Assembly: GCF_000759025.1 (NCBI RefSeq)
Contig: NZ_JPOS01000012.1
Span: 248,001 to 312,000 of the forward strand
Direction of reading: 5' to 3'
Length of the DNA: 64,000 nt
DNA from: Phaeodactylibacter xiamenensis
GTDB lineage: Bacteria; Bacteroidota; Bacteroidia; Chitinophagales; Saprospiraceae
A model generated the notes under the pieces. It was not told the DNA's origin and searched no databases. It was given only the letters and a program-made list of their open reading frames with translations. This document shows positions 9,099-16,875 of the stretch, one piece after another. Position numbers and translations under genes: made by a program. Every line of letters begins with the position of its first letter. Position 1 is the first letter of the stretch.

Positions 9099-9774
9099 GA
9101 AAGTAAAGAAAACAGACCGGGGAAAGGCTTGGAATAGAAAGTTGACTAAGACGAAACCACCTCATATTGGGACGAGGTCTAAGGCCAAATCTTTTTATAT
9201 CGTGTGCGAAGGCATGAACACCGAACCAGAATATTTCAAATCTTTTCCTCTCGGAAATGCTCAGGTTGAGTCTTTCGGGCTGGGGCAATCGAAAACTAAA
9301 TTGGTAGAAAGTGTCATTGAGCTTCTGACATCTGATGAATCCCTAAAGGAAAAGGAAGTGTGGGTGGTTTTTGATATGGATATCAATCAGGAGCAAGGGA
9401 ACCAACAAAAAGGAGACTACAATAGGGCTGTAGAGCTGGCTTACAAGAACAGTATCAACGTAGCTTACTCAAACGACACCTTCGAACTTTGGTTTGTTTT
9501 GCATTATCAATACATTGACACGCCCTGGAATAGGGGTCAGTATTTTAAAAGGCTAAGTGAGCTTTGGGGATGCAATTATTCAAAGGATGGAAAAACTAAG
9601 GCTTTTTGTGAAAGGATATACCAAATTCTTTTAGAAGATGAGCATGCGAATCAAGAAAAAGCCATTTATCGAGCAAAAAAATTACACGACGAGCAAGCTC
9701 ATTTGGCTATTTCTGATAAAACCCCCTGTACAACTGTTTTTCAATTGGTCCAAGAGTTGAATCAATATTTATAG
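9091..9774 (+). CDS. rloB: RloB-family protein (TOPRIM-like nuclease partner)
   Basis: A 227-residue RloB-like protein. After a basic N-terminus come the two conserved patches expected of a TOPRIM-like fold: FYIVCEGMNTEPEYF with Glu40, and WVVFDMDINQ with the DxD pair at Asp95/Asp97. A later NDTFELWFVLHY block is also typical of the family. The ATG overlaps the rloA stop, so the two are co-translated. The pair resembles the split ATPase + TOPRIM architecture of PARIS and OLD-like systems. The start is placed at the overlap ATG; another ATG 18 bases upstream is possible. Confidence 0.85.
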   Translation: MSRKVKKTDRGKAWNRKLTKTKPPHIGTRSKAKSFYIVCEGMNTEPEYFKSFPLGNAQVESFGLGQSKTKLVESVIELLTSDESLKEKEVWVVFDMDINQEQGNQQKGDYNRAVELAYKNSINVAYSNDTFELWFVLHYQYIDTPWNRGQYFKRLSELWGCNYSKDGKTKAFCERIYQILLEDEHANQEKAIYRAKKLHDEQAHLAISDKTPCTTVFQLVQELNQYL

Positions 9775-9844
9775 TCTGACAAGCTAAAATACGGCGCCCC
9801 AACCTGAAAACCAGGCCCATTCTAAGGGGGATCCCGCCCTATAA

Positions 9845-10789
9845 TCAATCAAAATCCACCTCCACCCACATCGGACGGTGGTCCGACATGTAGTACCGGC
9901 AGTACGCCTTGAAGTCCTCCTCGCTAAGCCGGTCCCAAAGCTCAGGGAAAACGGCCGTGTCATAGTCAAACACTCCGCTGTTTTTGATTTTGCGCTTCAG
10001 GCTTGGGAAGAACGCCACCTGATCATACTGCGCATCGGTGGAAATACTGGAAGCAATCCGGGTGGAGTGCTTTGGCACCGTCAGCCCGCGTTTGGAAAGC
10101 GCATCGTAAATCGGGTCTCCGGATGCGGCAATCGGTATATTGAAATCGCCCAGCGCGATGATGTTGGGAGAAAAGGCATGCTCATCTTCCCGGCGCAGGT
10201 CTGCATAGCGGCCTACCGCGTAAGCTTCAAGCGCCCGGCGGTTAATATCGGCCGAAGCCGTGCCGCCGAAGAAAAGGTGTGCATTGACCAGCATAAACCG
10301 ATGGTTGCGAAACTGAAAACTGCCGATGTAAGGATTGCGGTCAAAACCGCGAAAGGCCTGTTCTACCCCCGGCAGCCGAATCCAACGATGAGCAGCGGGC
10401 TCAATGGCCAGCTCGCCGGTCATGGGCATTCGTTCCACCTTGCTGGTGTCATAGAAGTACGCAGCCCGCTCGTCATTCCCACCCCGGTCAGTAAACATGG
10501 GCTCATAAGAAGAGCCAATGAAGGATTCCAACTGGTACAGCCCGCTGAGGTCGTCGTGAACTTCCTGAACAGCTACAATATCAAACCAGCTCATGATCTC
10601 AGCAATCAGCTGATAGTGGGCTTCTGTGCGCTCGTGCAGCCCCAGGTTGGCTACATTCCAGGTGGCAATGAGCAGGCGGTCCTCTCTTTTTTCGGGAATA
10701 CTCCGTTTGGCTTTGTGCTGCAGGAGGTGCTGCCGTTCCGTCTCTACGGAAAAGGGGAAGGTATAATTTGGTTTTTCAAAGGCTACCAT
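9845..10789 (-). CDS. endonuclease/exonuclease/phosphatase-family protein
   Basis: A 314-residue EEP-fold enzyme with all family motifs in order: LLIATWNVANLG, VAVQEVHDD, RAAYFYD, LVNAHLF, NIIALGDFNIP and the catalytic C-terminal SDHRPMWVEV. The metal-binding Asn, Glu, Asp and His residues are therefore in place. No signal peptide is seen. Substrate could be DNA, RNA or a phosphoester; within the family this cannot be decided from sequence. It is convergent with rloB. Confidence 0.85.
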   Translation of the reverse strand: MVAFEKPNYTFPFSVETERQHLLQHKAKRSIPEKREDRLLIATWNVANLGLHERTEAHYQLIAEIMSWFDIVAVQEVHDDLSGLYQLESFIGSSYEPMFTDRGGNDERAAYFYDTSKVERMPMTGELAIEPAAHRWIRLPGVEQAFRGFDRNPYIGSFQFRNHRFMLVNAHLFFGGTASADINRRALEAYAVGRYADLRREDEHAFSPNIIALGDFNIPIAASGDPIYDALSKRGLTVPKHSTRIASSISTDAQYDQVAFFPSLKRKIKNSGVFDYDTAVFPELWDRLSEEDFKAYCRYYMSDHRPMWVEVDFD

Positions 10790-10939
10790 GGGCGTAAAGT
10801 TGTGCTTTCAAAAAGAAGTAGCTTCTTGTAAGAGAACACTTTTTCATCCCGTTTTGTGCCATAAGCAGAGTTCAAATGTAAGGGGCTATTGCAAAAGTTA
10901 GCCACGGCAGCACCTGCGGCAGGCGTTGAATACGGCTTC

Positions 10940-11104
10940 TAAGACTGTGTTGGGATTTCATCCTTTGGGCTGCATTTGCCAAATTTCATCCTGCACTTCG
11001 TTGCTCTTCAGTCGCTTAGCTCAGGCTAGGCTCCCTCATCGCGCCTTGTTCAGAATAAAATTTGACTTCACTCGCTCCAAAAGCGAATTCCCAACACAGT
11101 CTAA
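10940..11104. mobile_element. MITE-like element with inverted termini and TAA target duplication
   Basis: The left end GACTGTGTTGGGA (from 10943) is the exact reverse complement of the right end TCCCAACACAGTC (ending 11101). Similarity continues inward for about four more bases with one mismatch. Both outer sides carry TAA (10940-10942 and 11102-11104), as expected for a 3-bp target-site duplication. The 159-bp interior has no credible gene. Size, termini and duplication fit a non-autonomous IS derivative (IS5-like groups make 3-bp duplications). It fills most of the gap between the EEP gene and the fic gene. Confidence 0.7.
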
Positions 11105-11141
11105 AAACCGTATATTGCGCCTATATTTAAAAAATAAGCTC

Positions 11142-12713
11142 ATGAGCGCCTATTTTTCGACAGCTGCGCCTGATTTTAAGGCCCTGGCACTTCCGGGTAA
11201 GGTTAGTGTGGTGGGGTATGCGGCCATCATTCACCGCCTGGGGCTGCCGGTGCCAATGCCGAGGCAAATCACCGTGGTCAATACCAGCCGCAGAAAGACG
11301 AGGATGGGCACATATGACCTTCTCCACTTTCCAAAGGTTTACAATCCCGAGAGTAGTACGGTAGGCACTGAAATTGAGGCGCTCTACCTTCATTTAGTTT
11401 TTGCGCTAAAGTATGAAGGCGTCAACTTGTTGGTGTTCCGTATGCTTTGCCGGCATTATTCCGAAGAAGAGTTGTGCAAACTCATCCATATCGAACCAAC
11501 AGGACAGTATTCGCGGCGGATATGGTTTTTCCTGGAGTGGGTATCCGGAAAGCCATTGCCAGATGTGCCTGACTTGTCGATCTCAAAAAAGGGTTATGTC
11601 GATGCGTTAGATACCAAATTGCAGTATGGCATAAGCGGTAAGAAGTCCGAACGGCATCGGGTGTTGAATAACCTGCCCGGCACGCCTGATTTTTGCCCGC
11701 TCGTCAGCAGGACGGAGGCATTGGAAAAGTTCAGAGCAGCCGGACTGGATCGGCAAACAGATCAGTACCTGGAGGGTGTCCGGGAGTCGCTGCTGCAGCG
11801 GGCATCTGCATTTTTAATGCTAAAAGATTCTAAAGCCTCCTTCAACATAGAAGGGGAAAGCCCCAAAAGCAGAAGAGCTGCGCTATGGGGCGATGTGATT
11901 GGCAAAGCCGGATCTAACCCGCTCAGTCACGAGGAGTTGCAGCAGCTACAGCGCATGGTGATCGAAAACCCTAAGTTCGTCCGTTTTGGCTATCGGACTA
12001 AAGGTGGGTTTGTAGGAGAGCACAACCGGGTGACCGGTACGCCTATACCCGAGCACATATCCGCAAAACCAGAGGACTTAAACCGGTTGATGGAAGGCCT
12101 GCTTCACACAGCGGATCAGCTAATTGGCAGCGATGTGGATGCGGTCGCTGCCGCTGCTATAATTGCCTTTGGCTTTGTTTTTATCCACCCGTTTGAAGAT
12201 GGCAACGGCCGTATTCACCGCTATTTGGTACACCACGTGCTGGCTGGTATGCACTTCGCCAAACGAGGCGTCGTTTTTCCGGTATCAGCTGCTATTCTGA
12301 AAGATATCAATGGCTACAGGAAGGTGCTGCAGGCTTATTCCCAGCCCTTACTCGCTTTTATAGATTGGGAAGAAACATCCGACCATAATGTGGCGATCCT
12401 CAATGAGACAGCAGATTACTACCGCTTCTTTGACGCCACGCCTCAGGCGGAATTCCTTTACGAATGTGTTCAAAAGACCATTCAGGAGATCATTCCGGAA
12501 GAAATCAATTACCTGCAGCGTTATGAAGCCTTCAAAACATTCATCAATCAGCACTTTGACATGCCGGACAAAATGCTCAACCTGATGCTTCGTTTCCTGC
12601 ATCAATACGATGGGCGGCTGTCGAAAAGAGCCCGGGAAAAAGAGTTTCAAGCCTTATCAGATCAAGAGGTTCAACTGATAATGTCAACCTACAAAGAAAT
12701 CTTTACCTCTTGA
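11142..12713 (+). CDS. Fic-domain protein (probable AMPylase)
   Basis: A 523-residue Fic protein. The catalytic motif HPFEDGNGRIHR begins at His349 and is fully canonical. Upstream, SFNIEG at residues 233-238 matches the inhibitory (S/T)xxxE(G/N) helix with Glu237, placing it among Fic proteins autoinhibited from an N-terminal helix. The first ~200 residues are not a domain I can name. The ATG at 11142 was chosen because the upstream extension of the frame runs through the MITE-like element. It is convergent with rnfB with only 19 bases between, and no terminator hairpin is seen there. Confidence 0.9.
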   Translation: MSAYFSTAAPDFKALALPGKVSVVGYAAIIHRLGLPVPMPRQITVVNTSRRKTRMGTYDLLHFPKVYNPESSTVGTEIEALYLHLVFALKYEGVNLLVFRMLCRHYSEEELCKLIHIEPTGQYSRRIWFFLEWVSGKPLPDVPDLSISKKGYVDALDTKLQYGISGKKSERHRVLNNLPGTPDFCPLVSRTEALEKFRAAGLDRQTDQYLEGVRESLLQRASAFLMLKDSKASFNIEGESPKSRRAALWGDVIGKAGSNPLSHEELQQLQRMVIENPKFVRFGYRTKGGFVGEHNRVTGTPIPEHISAKPEDLNRLMEGLLHTADQLIGSDVDAVAAAAIIAFGFVFIHPFEDGNGRIHRYLVHHVLAGMHFAKRGVVFPVSAAILKDINGYRKVLQAYSQPLLAFIDWEETSDHNVAILNETADYYRFFDATPQAEFLYECVQKTIQEIIPEEINYLQRYEAFKTFINQHFDMPDKMLNLMLRFLHQYDGRLSKRAREKEFQALSDQEVQLIMSTYKEIFTS

Positions 12714-12732
12714 GTGTTCAGTAAACAGCGCC

Positions 12733-13599
12733 TCAGCTCACCCCCACTTCCCGCGCCCCCTTCCGGATAATCTTCTTCGCGTCCCGGCCTTTCTCCGCCT
12801 GCCCGTCGGCATTCCACCAAATGATAGCGCCAGTGGGGCAGCGCTGAATGGCGTCCTTGCTTTCTGCTGCCGCACCGTGGTGGATGACCGGTAAGTTGTA
12901 GGCCATCTCAATCAGTCCACCGGGCGCATCCATGGCACAGCGCCCGCAGGCCGTACAGGCCACCTCGCAGTCTTCCAGAATTTCGTTACCCTGCTCCAGG
13001 TTTTTGCAGGCCACCCAGAGGTGGTTCTGCAGGGGCTCCAGAGAGAACAAGCCCTTAGGGCAGGCTTCCACGCAGTCGCCGCAAGCCGTGCACTTGTCGG
13101 TATCCACGACCGGCAGTCCCTGTTCGTCCATCTGTATGGCATCAAAATCACAGACCACCTCGCAGTCGCCGTAGCCCAGGCAACCCCAGGAACAACCTTT
13201 GCCGCCACCGCTGACCAGGGCAGCAGCCTTACAGCTCTGCATGCCTTCATACTGTGCCCGCACCCGGGCAACATTCGCCCCACCGGCACAGGCAAGGCGG
13301 GCGACTTTGCGGTCTTCATTGCCCAGCGCCACGCCCAGGTACCCGGCGATCCGCTCCCGTGCCTCCTCAGAGCTTACCGTACATTTGCCCGGCAAGGCTT
13401 CCCCGCCAACCAGTGCTTCCGCAAAGGGGCGGCAACCAGGATACCCACAGGCACCACAGTTGGCGTGCGGTAGCATATCTTCTACCGTGTCAATACGCGG
13501 ATCCTCATACACATACAGCTTCTTATTGGCCAGTACGAGCATAAGAGCGAGCAGGAAAGTCAGGCCTCCGAGGGCAGCTATGGCGGTCAGGATAGTCAT
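12733..13599 (-). CDS. rnfB: Rnf complex subunit RnfB
   Basis: RnfB (288 residues) is the ferredoxin-type subunit that receives electrons from reduced ferredoxin and passes them to the membrane part of Rnf. There is one N-terminal membrane anchor, then the NCGACGYPGC... Cys motif of the RnfB-specific cluster. Several [4Fe-4S] ferredoxin motifs follow (CTACGDCVEACP, CTACGRCAMDAP and a Cys-rich CSWGCLGYGDCEVVC). It is the last gene of the operon, separated from rnfA by the FNR and small Cys-rich genes. Confidence 0.95.
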   Translation of the reverse strand: MTILTAIAALGGLTFLLALMLVLANKKLYVYEDPRIDTVEDMLPHANCGACGYPGCRPFAEALVGGEALPGKCTVSSEEARERIAGYLGVALGNEDRKVARLACAGGANVARVRAQYEGMQSCKAAALVSGGGKGCSWGCLGYGDCEVVCDFDAIQMDEQGLPVVDTDKCTACGDCVEACPKGLFSLEPLQNHLWVACKNLEQGNEILEDCEVACTACGRCAMDAPGGLIEMAYNLPVIHHGAAAESKDAIQRCPTGAIIWWNADGQAEKGRDAKKIIRKGAREVGVS

Positions 13600-13612
13600 G
13601 TCAGTTCGTTTT

Positions 13613-14470
13613 CTAGTAAATCACCTCCGCCCACTTGCCACCGGCAATCAGCTCAGCTTTGCGCTGCGCCCACTTTTCCTTGGAACCCAGTACTTTGGCA
13701 AAGGCTTTGTCGAGGTTGTCTTTCACCTTAGCATAGCCGGCCACGTAGATGTAGGTATTCACCTGATTCAGCATCTCGAGCAGCTCTGCTGCGCGGTCTT
13801 CGATGGCTTTGTCCAGCTCAATCGGGTCCAGCCACTTCGGCCGCGGGCTGAGGGCACGGAATGCCCGGAAAGTGTCCTCATCGTAGTAGTTCATGAGGTC
13901 CCCATCCTTGTCATTGAGGTAGAGCAGCTCCAGGCCGGAACGGGCTCCGTAGAACAAGCGGATCTTGCCTTTCCAGTCTTTCTCCTCTGTAAAAATGTGC
14001 TTGACGAATGCGCGGAAGGGTGCAATCCCCGTTCCCATACCAATGAGGATAAGGTTTGCGGTTTTGTCCTCAGGCACTGAGAAGGGCAGCCCAAATGGCC
14101 CGGTGATCGTGATTTCATCCCCGGCTTTGCGGTCGCAGAGGTAGTTGGAGACCACGCCCTTGTAGCGTTCACCATTCACATCGTCCACATACGCGCAACG
14201 CTTGACCAGCATAGTGAGCAGGGTGTGCCCATTCTCCCGCTTTGGCAGGTCGGCCACGCTGTACAGCCGGTGGTGTTGGGTATTGCCAAACTCATCCTTG
14301 TGGTCCAGCAGTACGCCAAAGCTTTGGTCCACCGCGCAGTCGAAGCCAGGCTCCAGCACTTCCAGCTGAATTTCCCGGACCTCGTCGGTATCCATGGGCG
14401 TAAGGCGCTCAGTTTTGCGCACAGCAGCCCTAAAACGGGGCTCGGTCTGATAATCTGCTAAGTATGCCAT
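13613..14470 (-). CDS. plant-type ferredoxin-NADP+ reductase
   Basis: A 285-residue flavoprotein that moves electrons between ferredoxin and NADP(H). The FAD-binding RLYSVAD and GPFGLPF motifs are present, as is the NADP-binding GMGTGIAPFRAF. A YIYVAGYAKV segment follows, and it ends WAEVIY, with the C-terminal aromatic residue typical of plant/cyanobacterial FNR. It sits 12 bases upstream of rnfB inside the Rnf operon, where I would not expect an FNR. It may let NADPH feed or drain the same ferredoxin pool used by PFOR and Rnf; that coupling is inference. Confidence 0.9.
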   Translation of the reverse strand: MAYLADYQTEPRFRAAVRKTERLTPMDTDEVREIQLEVLEPGFDCAVDQSFGVLLDHKDEFGNTQHHRLYSVADLPKRENGHTLLTMLVKRCAYVDDVNGERYKGVVSNYLCDRKAGDEITITGPFGLPFSVPEDKTANLILIGMGTGIAPFRAFVKHIFTEEKDWKGKIRLFYGARSGLELLYLNDKDGDLMNYYDEDTFRAFRALSPRPKWLDPIELDKAIEDRAAELLEMLNQVNTYIYVAGYAKVKDNLDKAFAKVLGSKEKWAQRKAELIAGGKWAEVIY

Positions 14471-14499
14471 GGTTGTTGTTTTTAAGGTTTATTGATCGA

Positions 14500-14544
14500 G
14501 ACTTGACAAGAGCTTTGGTGTTGCACTGGGAAACTTATCAAGTC
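14500..14544 (-). repeat. hairpin after the Cys-rich gene
   Basis: GACTTGACAAG (14500-14510) and CTTATCAAGTC (14534-14544) are inverted repeats with one mismatch, just after the stop of the small Cys-rich gene on the transcribed strand. No U-tract follows, so it is more likely an RNA processing or stability element than a terminator. Confidence 0.4.
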
Positions 14545-14547
14545 AGG

Positions 14548-14730
14548 TCAGTTCTCTTTTTTGCATACGCCTCCTCTGCACCCACAGTCGCCGCAGCTCC
14601 GGCGCTCCGCCAGCACATCCTCATCGGTGATTTGGTCAGCAAACATCTGCCGCCATACGGTTTGGATGAGTAGCCAGTAGACCATGAGGGCGACTACGCC
14701 AACGAGTCCGATGATTAATGAGGAGGTCAT
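14548..14730 (-). CDS. small membrane protein with Cys-rich tail, in the Rnf operon
   Basis: A 60-residue protein. Residues 1-25 form one membrane helix (LIIGLVGVVALMVYWLLI); a short charged linker follows, then the tail CGDCGCRGGVC with four cysteines close together. The layout recalls NqrM, the small membrane factor required for maturation of the Na+-NQR complex (a relative of Rnf), but I cannot show homology. A role in delivering iron to the Rnf membrane cluster between RnfA and RnfE is a reasonable guess from context. It lies between rnfA and the FNR gene. Confidence 0.7.
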   Translation of the reverse strand: MTSSLIIGLVGVVALMVYWLLIQTVWRQMFADQITDEDVLAERRSCGDCGCRGGVCKKEN

Positions 14731-14809
14731 GGTTTTTATTTTTGTGAGGTTGCCCTCAAATTAAAATTATCAATCATTTCCTACGGGTGCTGTTACTTGG
14801 TCAAGGTTG

Positions 14810-14949
14810 AGGCTAAGGTTTAGGTTGAGGCATACACGGCATGTACTCCGGGGGCGGCAGCGAGCTGCCTTCTTCCTCAGAGGCAATAGGCAGCTCGCTG
14901 CCGCGGCGGGCGAACACGTCTCCGCTCGCCTCAACCTTAACCTCAGCCT
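14810..14949 (-). repeat. large nested inverted repeat between rnfA and the Cys-rich gene
   Basis: An outer pair, 14810-14831 and 14928-14949, matches at about 20 of 22 positions as inverted repeats. Inside it, GCGGCAGCGAGCTGCC (14854-14869) and GGCAGCTCGCTGCCGC (14889-14904) are perfect 16-base inverted repeats around a 19-base loop. The structure starts directly after the rnfA stop on the coding strand. No U-tract follows, so it looks like a REP/BIME-type element or an intra-operon RNA stabiliser rather than a terminator. Confidence 0.65.
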
Positions 14950-14952
14950 AGC

Positions 14953-15534
14953 TTACCCTCCCAATCCCGCAAACCCCATAAACGACAGCGACAAAATACC
15001 CGCTATCAAAAGGGTCAGGGCCGTACCTTTCACCACACCGGGCACCTCCGCAAATTCCAGCCGCTCCCGCAGGCCAGCGATCAGCACCAGCGCTAACGTA
15101 AACCCGGCACCGGCACCCAGCGCATAAACCAGGCTTTCCACCATTCCGTACCCCTTTTGGGTTTGGAATAGCGCCAGGCCCAGAATCGCGCAATTGGTGG
15201 TGATGAGCGGCAGGAAGATACCCAGAGCGCGGAACAGCGCCGGGCTCATCTTGCGCACAAACATTTCCACCAGCTGTACCGTGGAGGCAATCACTACAAT
15301 GAAGCTGATGAGCTGCAGAAACGGCGCACCCACGGCAATCAAAAACGCATTGATACCATACGCGCACACGGAGCTGATCAGCATCACAAAGGTCACCGCG
15401 CCCCCCATTTTCGTAGCCGTCTCGAGCTTGCCCGACACGCCCAGGAAGGGGCAGATGCCCAGGAAATACGCCAGTACAAAGTTGTTGATCAGGCTGGCGT
15501 TGATGAAGATGTACCACAGGGATTCCTCTTTCAT
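14953..15534 (-). CDS. rnfA: Rnf complex subunit RnfA
   Basis: RnfA (193 residues) is a six-helix membrane subunit that with RnfE holds the intramembrane iron-sulfur centre in the ion-translocating path. The NNFVLAYFLGICPFLGVSGK segment and the paired TNCAILGLALF region are the family signatures, each containing the conserved Cys. The gene overlaps rnfE by four bases (ATGA-type). Length is typical of the family. Confidence 0.95.
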   Translation of the reverse strand: MKEESLWYIFINASLINNFVLAYFLGICPFLGVSGKLETATKMGGAVTFVMLISSVCAYGINAFLIAVGAPFLQLISFIVVIASTVQLVEMFVRKMSPALFRALGIFLPLITTNCAILGLALFQTQKGYGMVESLVYALGAGAGFTLALVLIAGLRERLEFAEVPGVVKGTALTLLIAGILSLSFMGFAGLGG

Positions 15535-16178
15535 GTCGTCGCTCGTTTTTGCTTCAGAATGTTAAAGAGCAGCAGCCAAATCGCCAGCGTGAAGAAGCCT
15601 CCCGCAGGAAGTATCATCACAATCCAGTTCTGGAAACCATCCGGGAAAAGGCCGAAGCCAAAGACGCTGCCACTACCGAGCACCTCCCGCACTACGCCTA
15701 AGCAAAGCAGGGCGAAAGTGAAGCCCACGCCCATACCCAGCGCATCAAGCATCGATTGCCCCACCGTATTCTTTGAAGCGAAGGCTTCCGCCCGGCTCAG
15801 GATGAGGCAGTTCACTACGATGAGTGAGATGAATGCGCCCAGGCTTTTGTGCAGCTCCACGCTGATGGCCATAATGGCATAGTCCGTAATCGTCACAAAG
15901 GTGGCGATGATGAGAATGTAGGAGGCGATGCGCACCTGTTTCGGTATGAAGTGGCGCAGGGAGGACACCAGCACATTCGACATCAGCAGTACAAAGGCCG
16001 TAGCCAGCCCCATCGCCAGGGCATTCATAGAAGTATTAGTCACAGCCAGCACCGGGCACATACCCAGCACCTGCACAAAGACCGGGTTGTCTTTCCACAA
16101 GCCGCGCAGGAAGGTATCCGCTGAAGGGCTGTCCTCCAGTGCCGCGAAAAATCCGGATTTGTCCGTAGGTTTATTCAT
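15531..16178 (-). CDS. rnfE: Rnf complex subunit RnfE
   Basis: RnfE (215 residues) is the homologous partner of RnfA, with six predicted membrane helices. Family blocks visible are NPVFVQVLGMCPVLAVTNT and VNCLILSRAEAFASKN, each carrying the conserved Cys, plus a GMGVGFTFALLCLGVVREVLG helix. It overlaps rnfG by 8 bases upstream and rnfA by 4 downstream, as expected for a tightly coupled operon. Confidence 0.95.
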   Translation of the reverse strand: MNKPTDKSGFFAALEDSPSADTFLRGLWKDNPVFVQVLGMCPVLAVTNTSMNALAMGLATAFVLLMSNVLVSSLRHFIPKQVRIASYILIIATFVTITDYAIMAISVELHKSLGAFISLIVVNCLILSRAEAFASKNTVGQSMLDALGMGVGFTFALLCLGVVREVLGSGSVFGFGLFPDGFQNWIVMILPAGGFFTLAIWLLLFNILKQKRATT

Positions 16179-16875
16179 GGCTTTGCGTTTGTGGATTGAA
16201 TCGTTCTTTTGCTTCGTAGAGCCTGGGCACCCATTCGGCGGTGCTCGTGCTCAGCGCTTCGGTCACTGCCTTGGAGGAAATCGTAGCACCAGTAATGCCG
16301 TCCACTTCCCAGGCGTTCTGCTTTTCGCCGCTTTTGGCATAAGTAATCTCGTTCTTCAGGCTGTTGCCATCTGCTGCGACCGCCACCGACAGGGCTTCAA
16401 AATTGGCCAGGAAGGCAGGGTCTTTCTCAATTTTATCGCCCAGCCCAGGCGTCTCTTTGTTCTCCAGCACGTAGAAACCAACCAGGGCTTCCTGCGCAGG
16501 GTCATAGCCGTACAGCACACGGATTTCACCGGCATATCCCAGCCCTACGGCAGGCAGTGCAAAGCCGGTCAGGGTGCCGCTTTCGCTAAAACCGGCGTAG
16601 ACGCGCTGCCCCTCGGCTTCGGTGCCTTTCAGGGGCGAGAAGGCGTTGCCACCCCAGTAGTAACCAGCGGTGGTCACGGTGCCGGGCAGGACTTTGAAAA
16701 TCGCCTGCTCCAGAGCTTCTGCTTTATTTTTTGCGATAATGGGCTTGGTGCCCTCGTACGTCAGCACGATGAGCAGGGCGCACATCAGGCCGATGCCGAC
16801 CATGGCGAACAGCATCTTGTTGCTGTTGCCGGTAGCCGCTTTTTGCTCGGGTGCTATCGTCATCGTCTCGCTCAT
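16171..16875 (-). CDS. rnfG: Rnf complex subunit RnfG
   Basis: RnfG (234 residues) has one N-terminal membrane helix and a periplasmic FMN-binding domain. The flavinylation motif is seen near the C-terminus as DGITGATISSKAV, where the second Thr would carry the covalent FMN. ETPGLGDKIEKD is the other conserved segment. It accepts electrons from RnfD/E and is essential for coupling. It overlaps rnfD by four bases. Confidence 0.95.
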   Translation of the reverse strand: MSETMTIAPEQKAATGNSNKMLFAMVGIGLMCALLIVLTYEGTKPIIAKNKAEALEQAIFKVLPGTVTTAGYYWGGNAFSPLKGTEAEGQRVYAGFSESGTLTGFALPAVGLGYAGEIRVLYGYDPAQEALVGFYVLENKETPGLGDKIEKDPAFLANFEALSVAVAADGNSLKNEITYAKSGEKQNAWEVDGITGATISSKAVTEALSTSTAEWVPRLYEAKERFNPQTQSHE

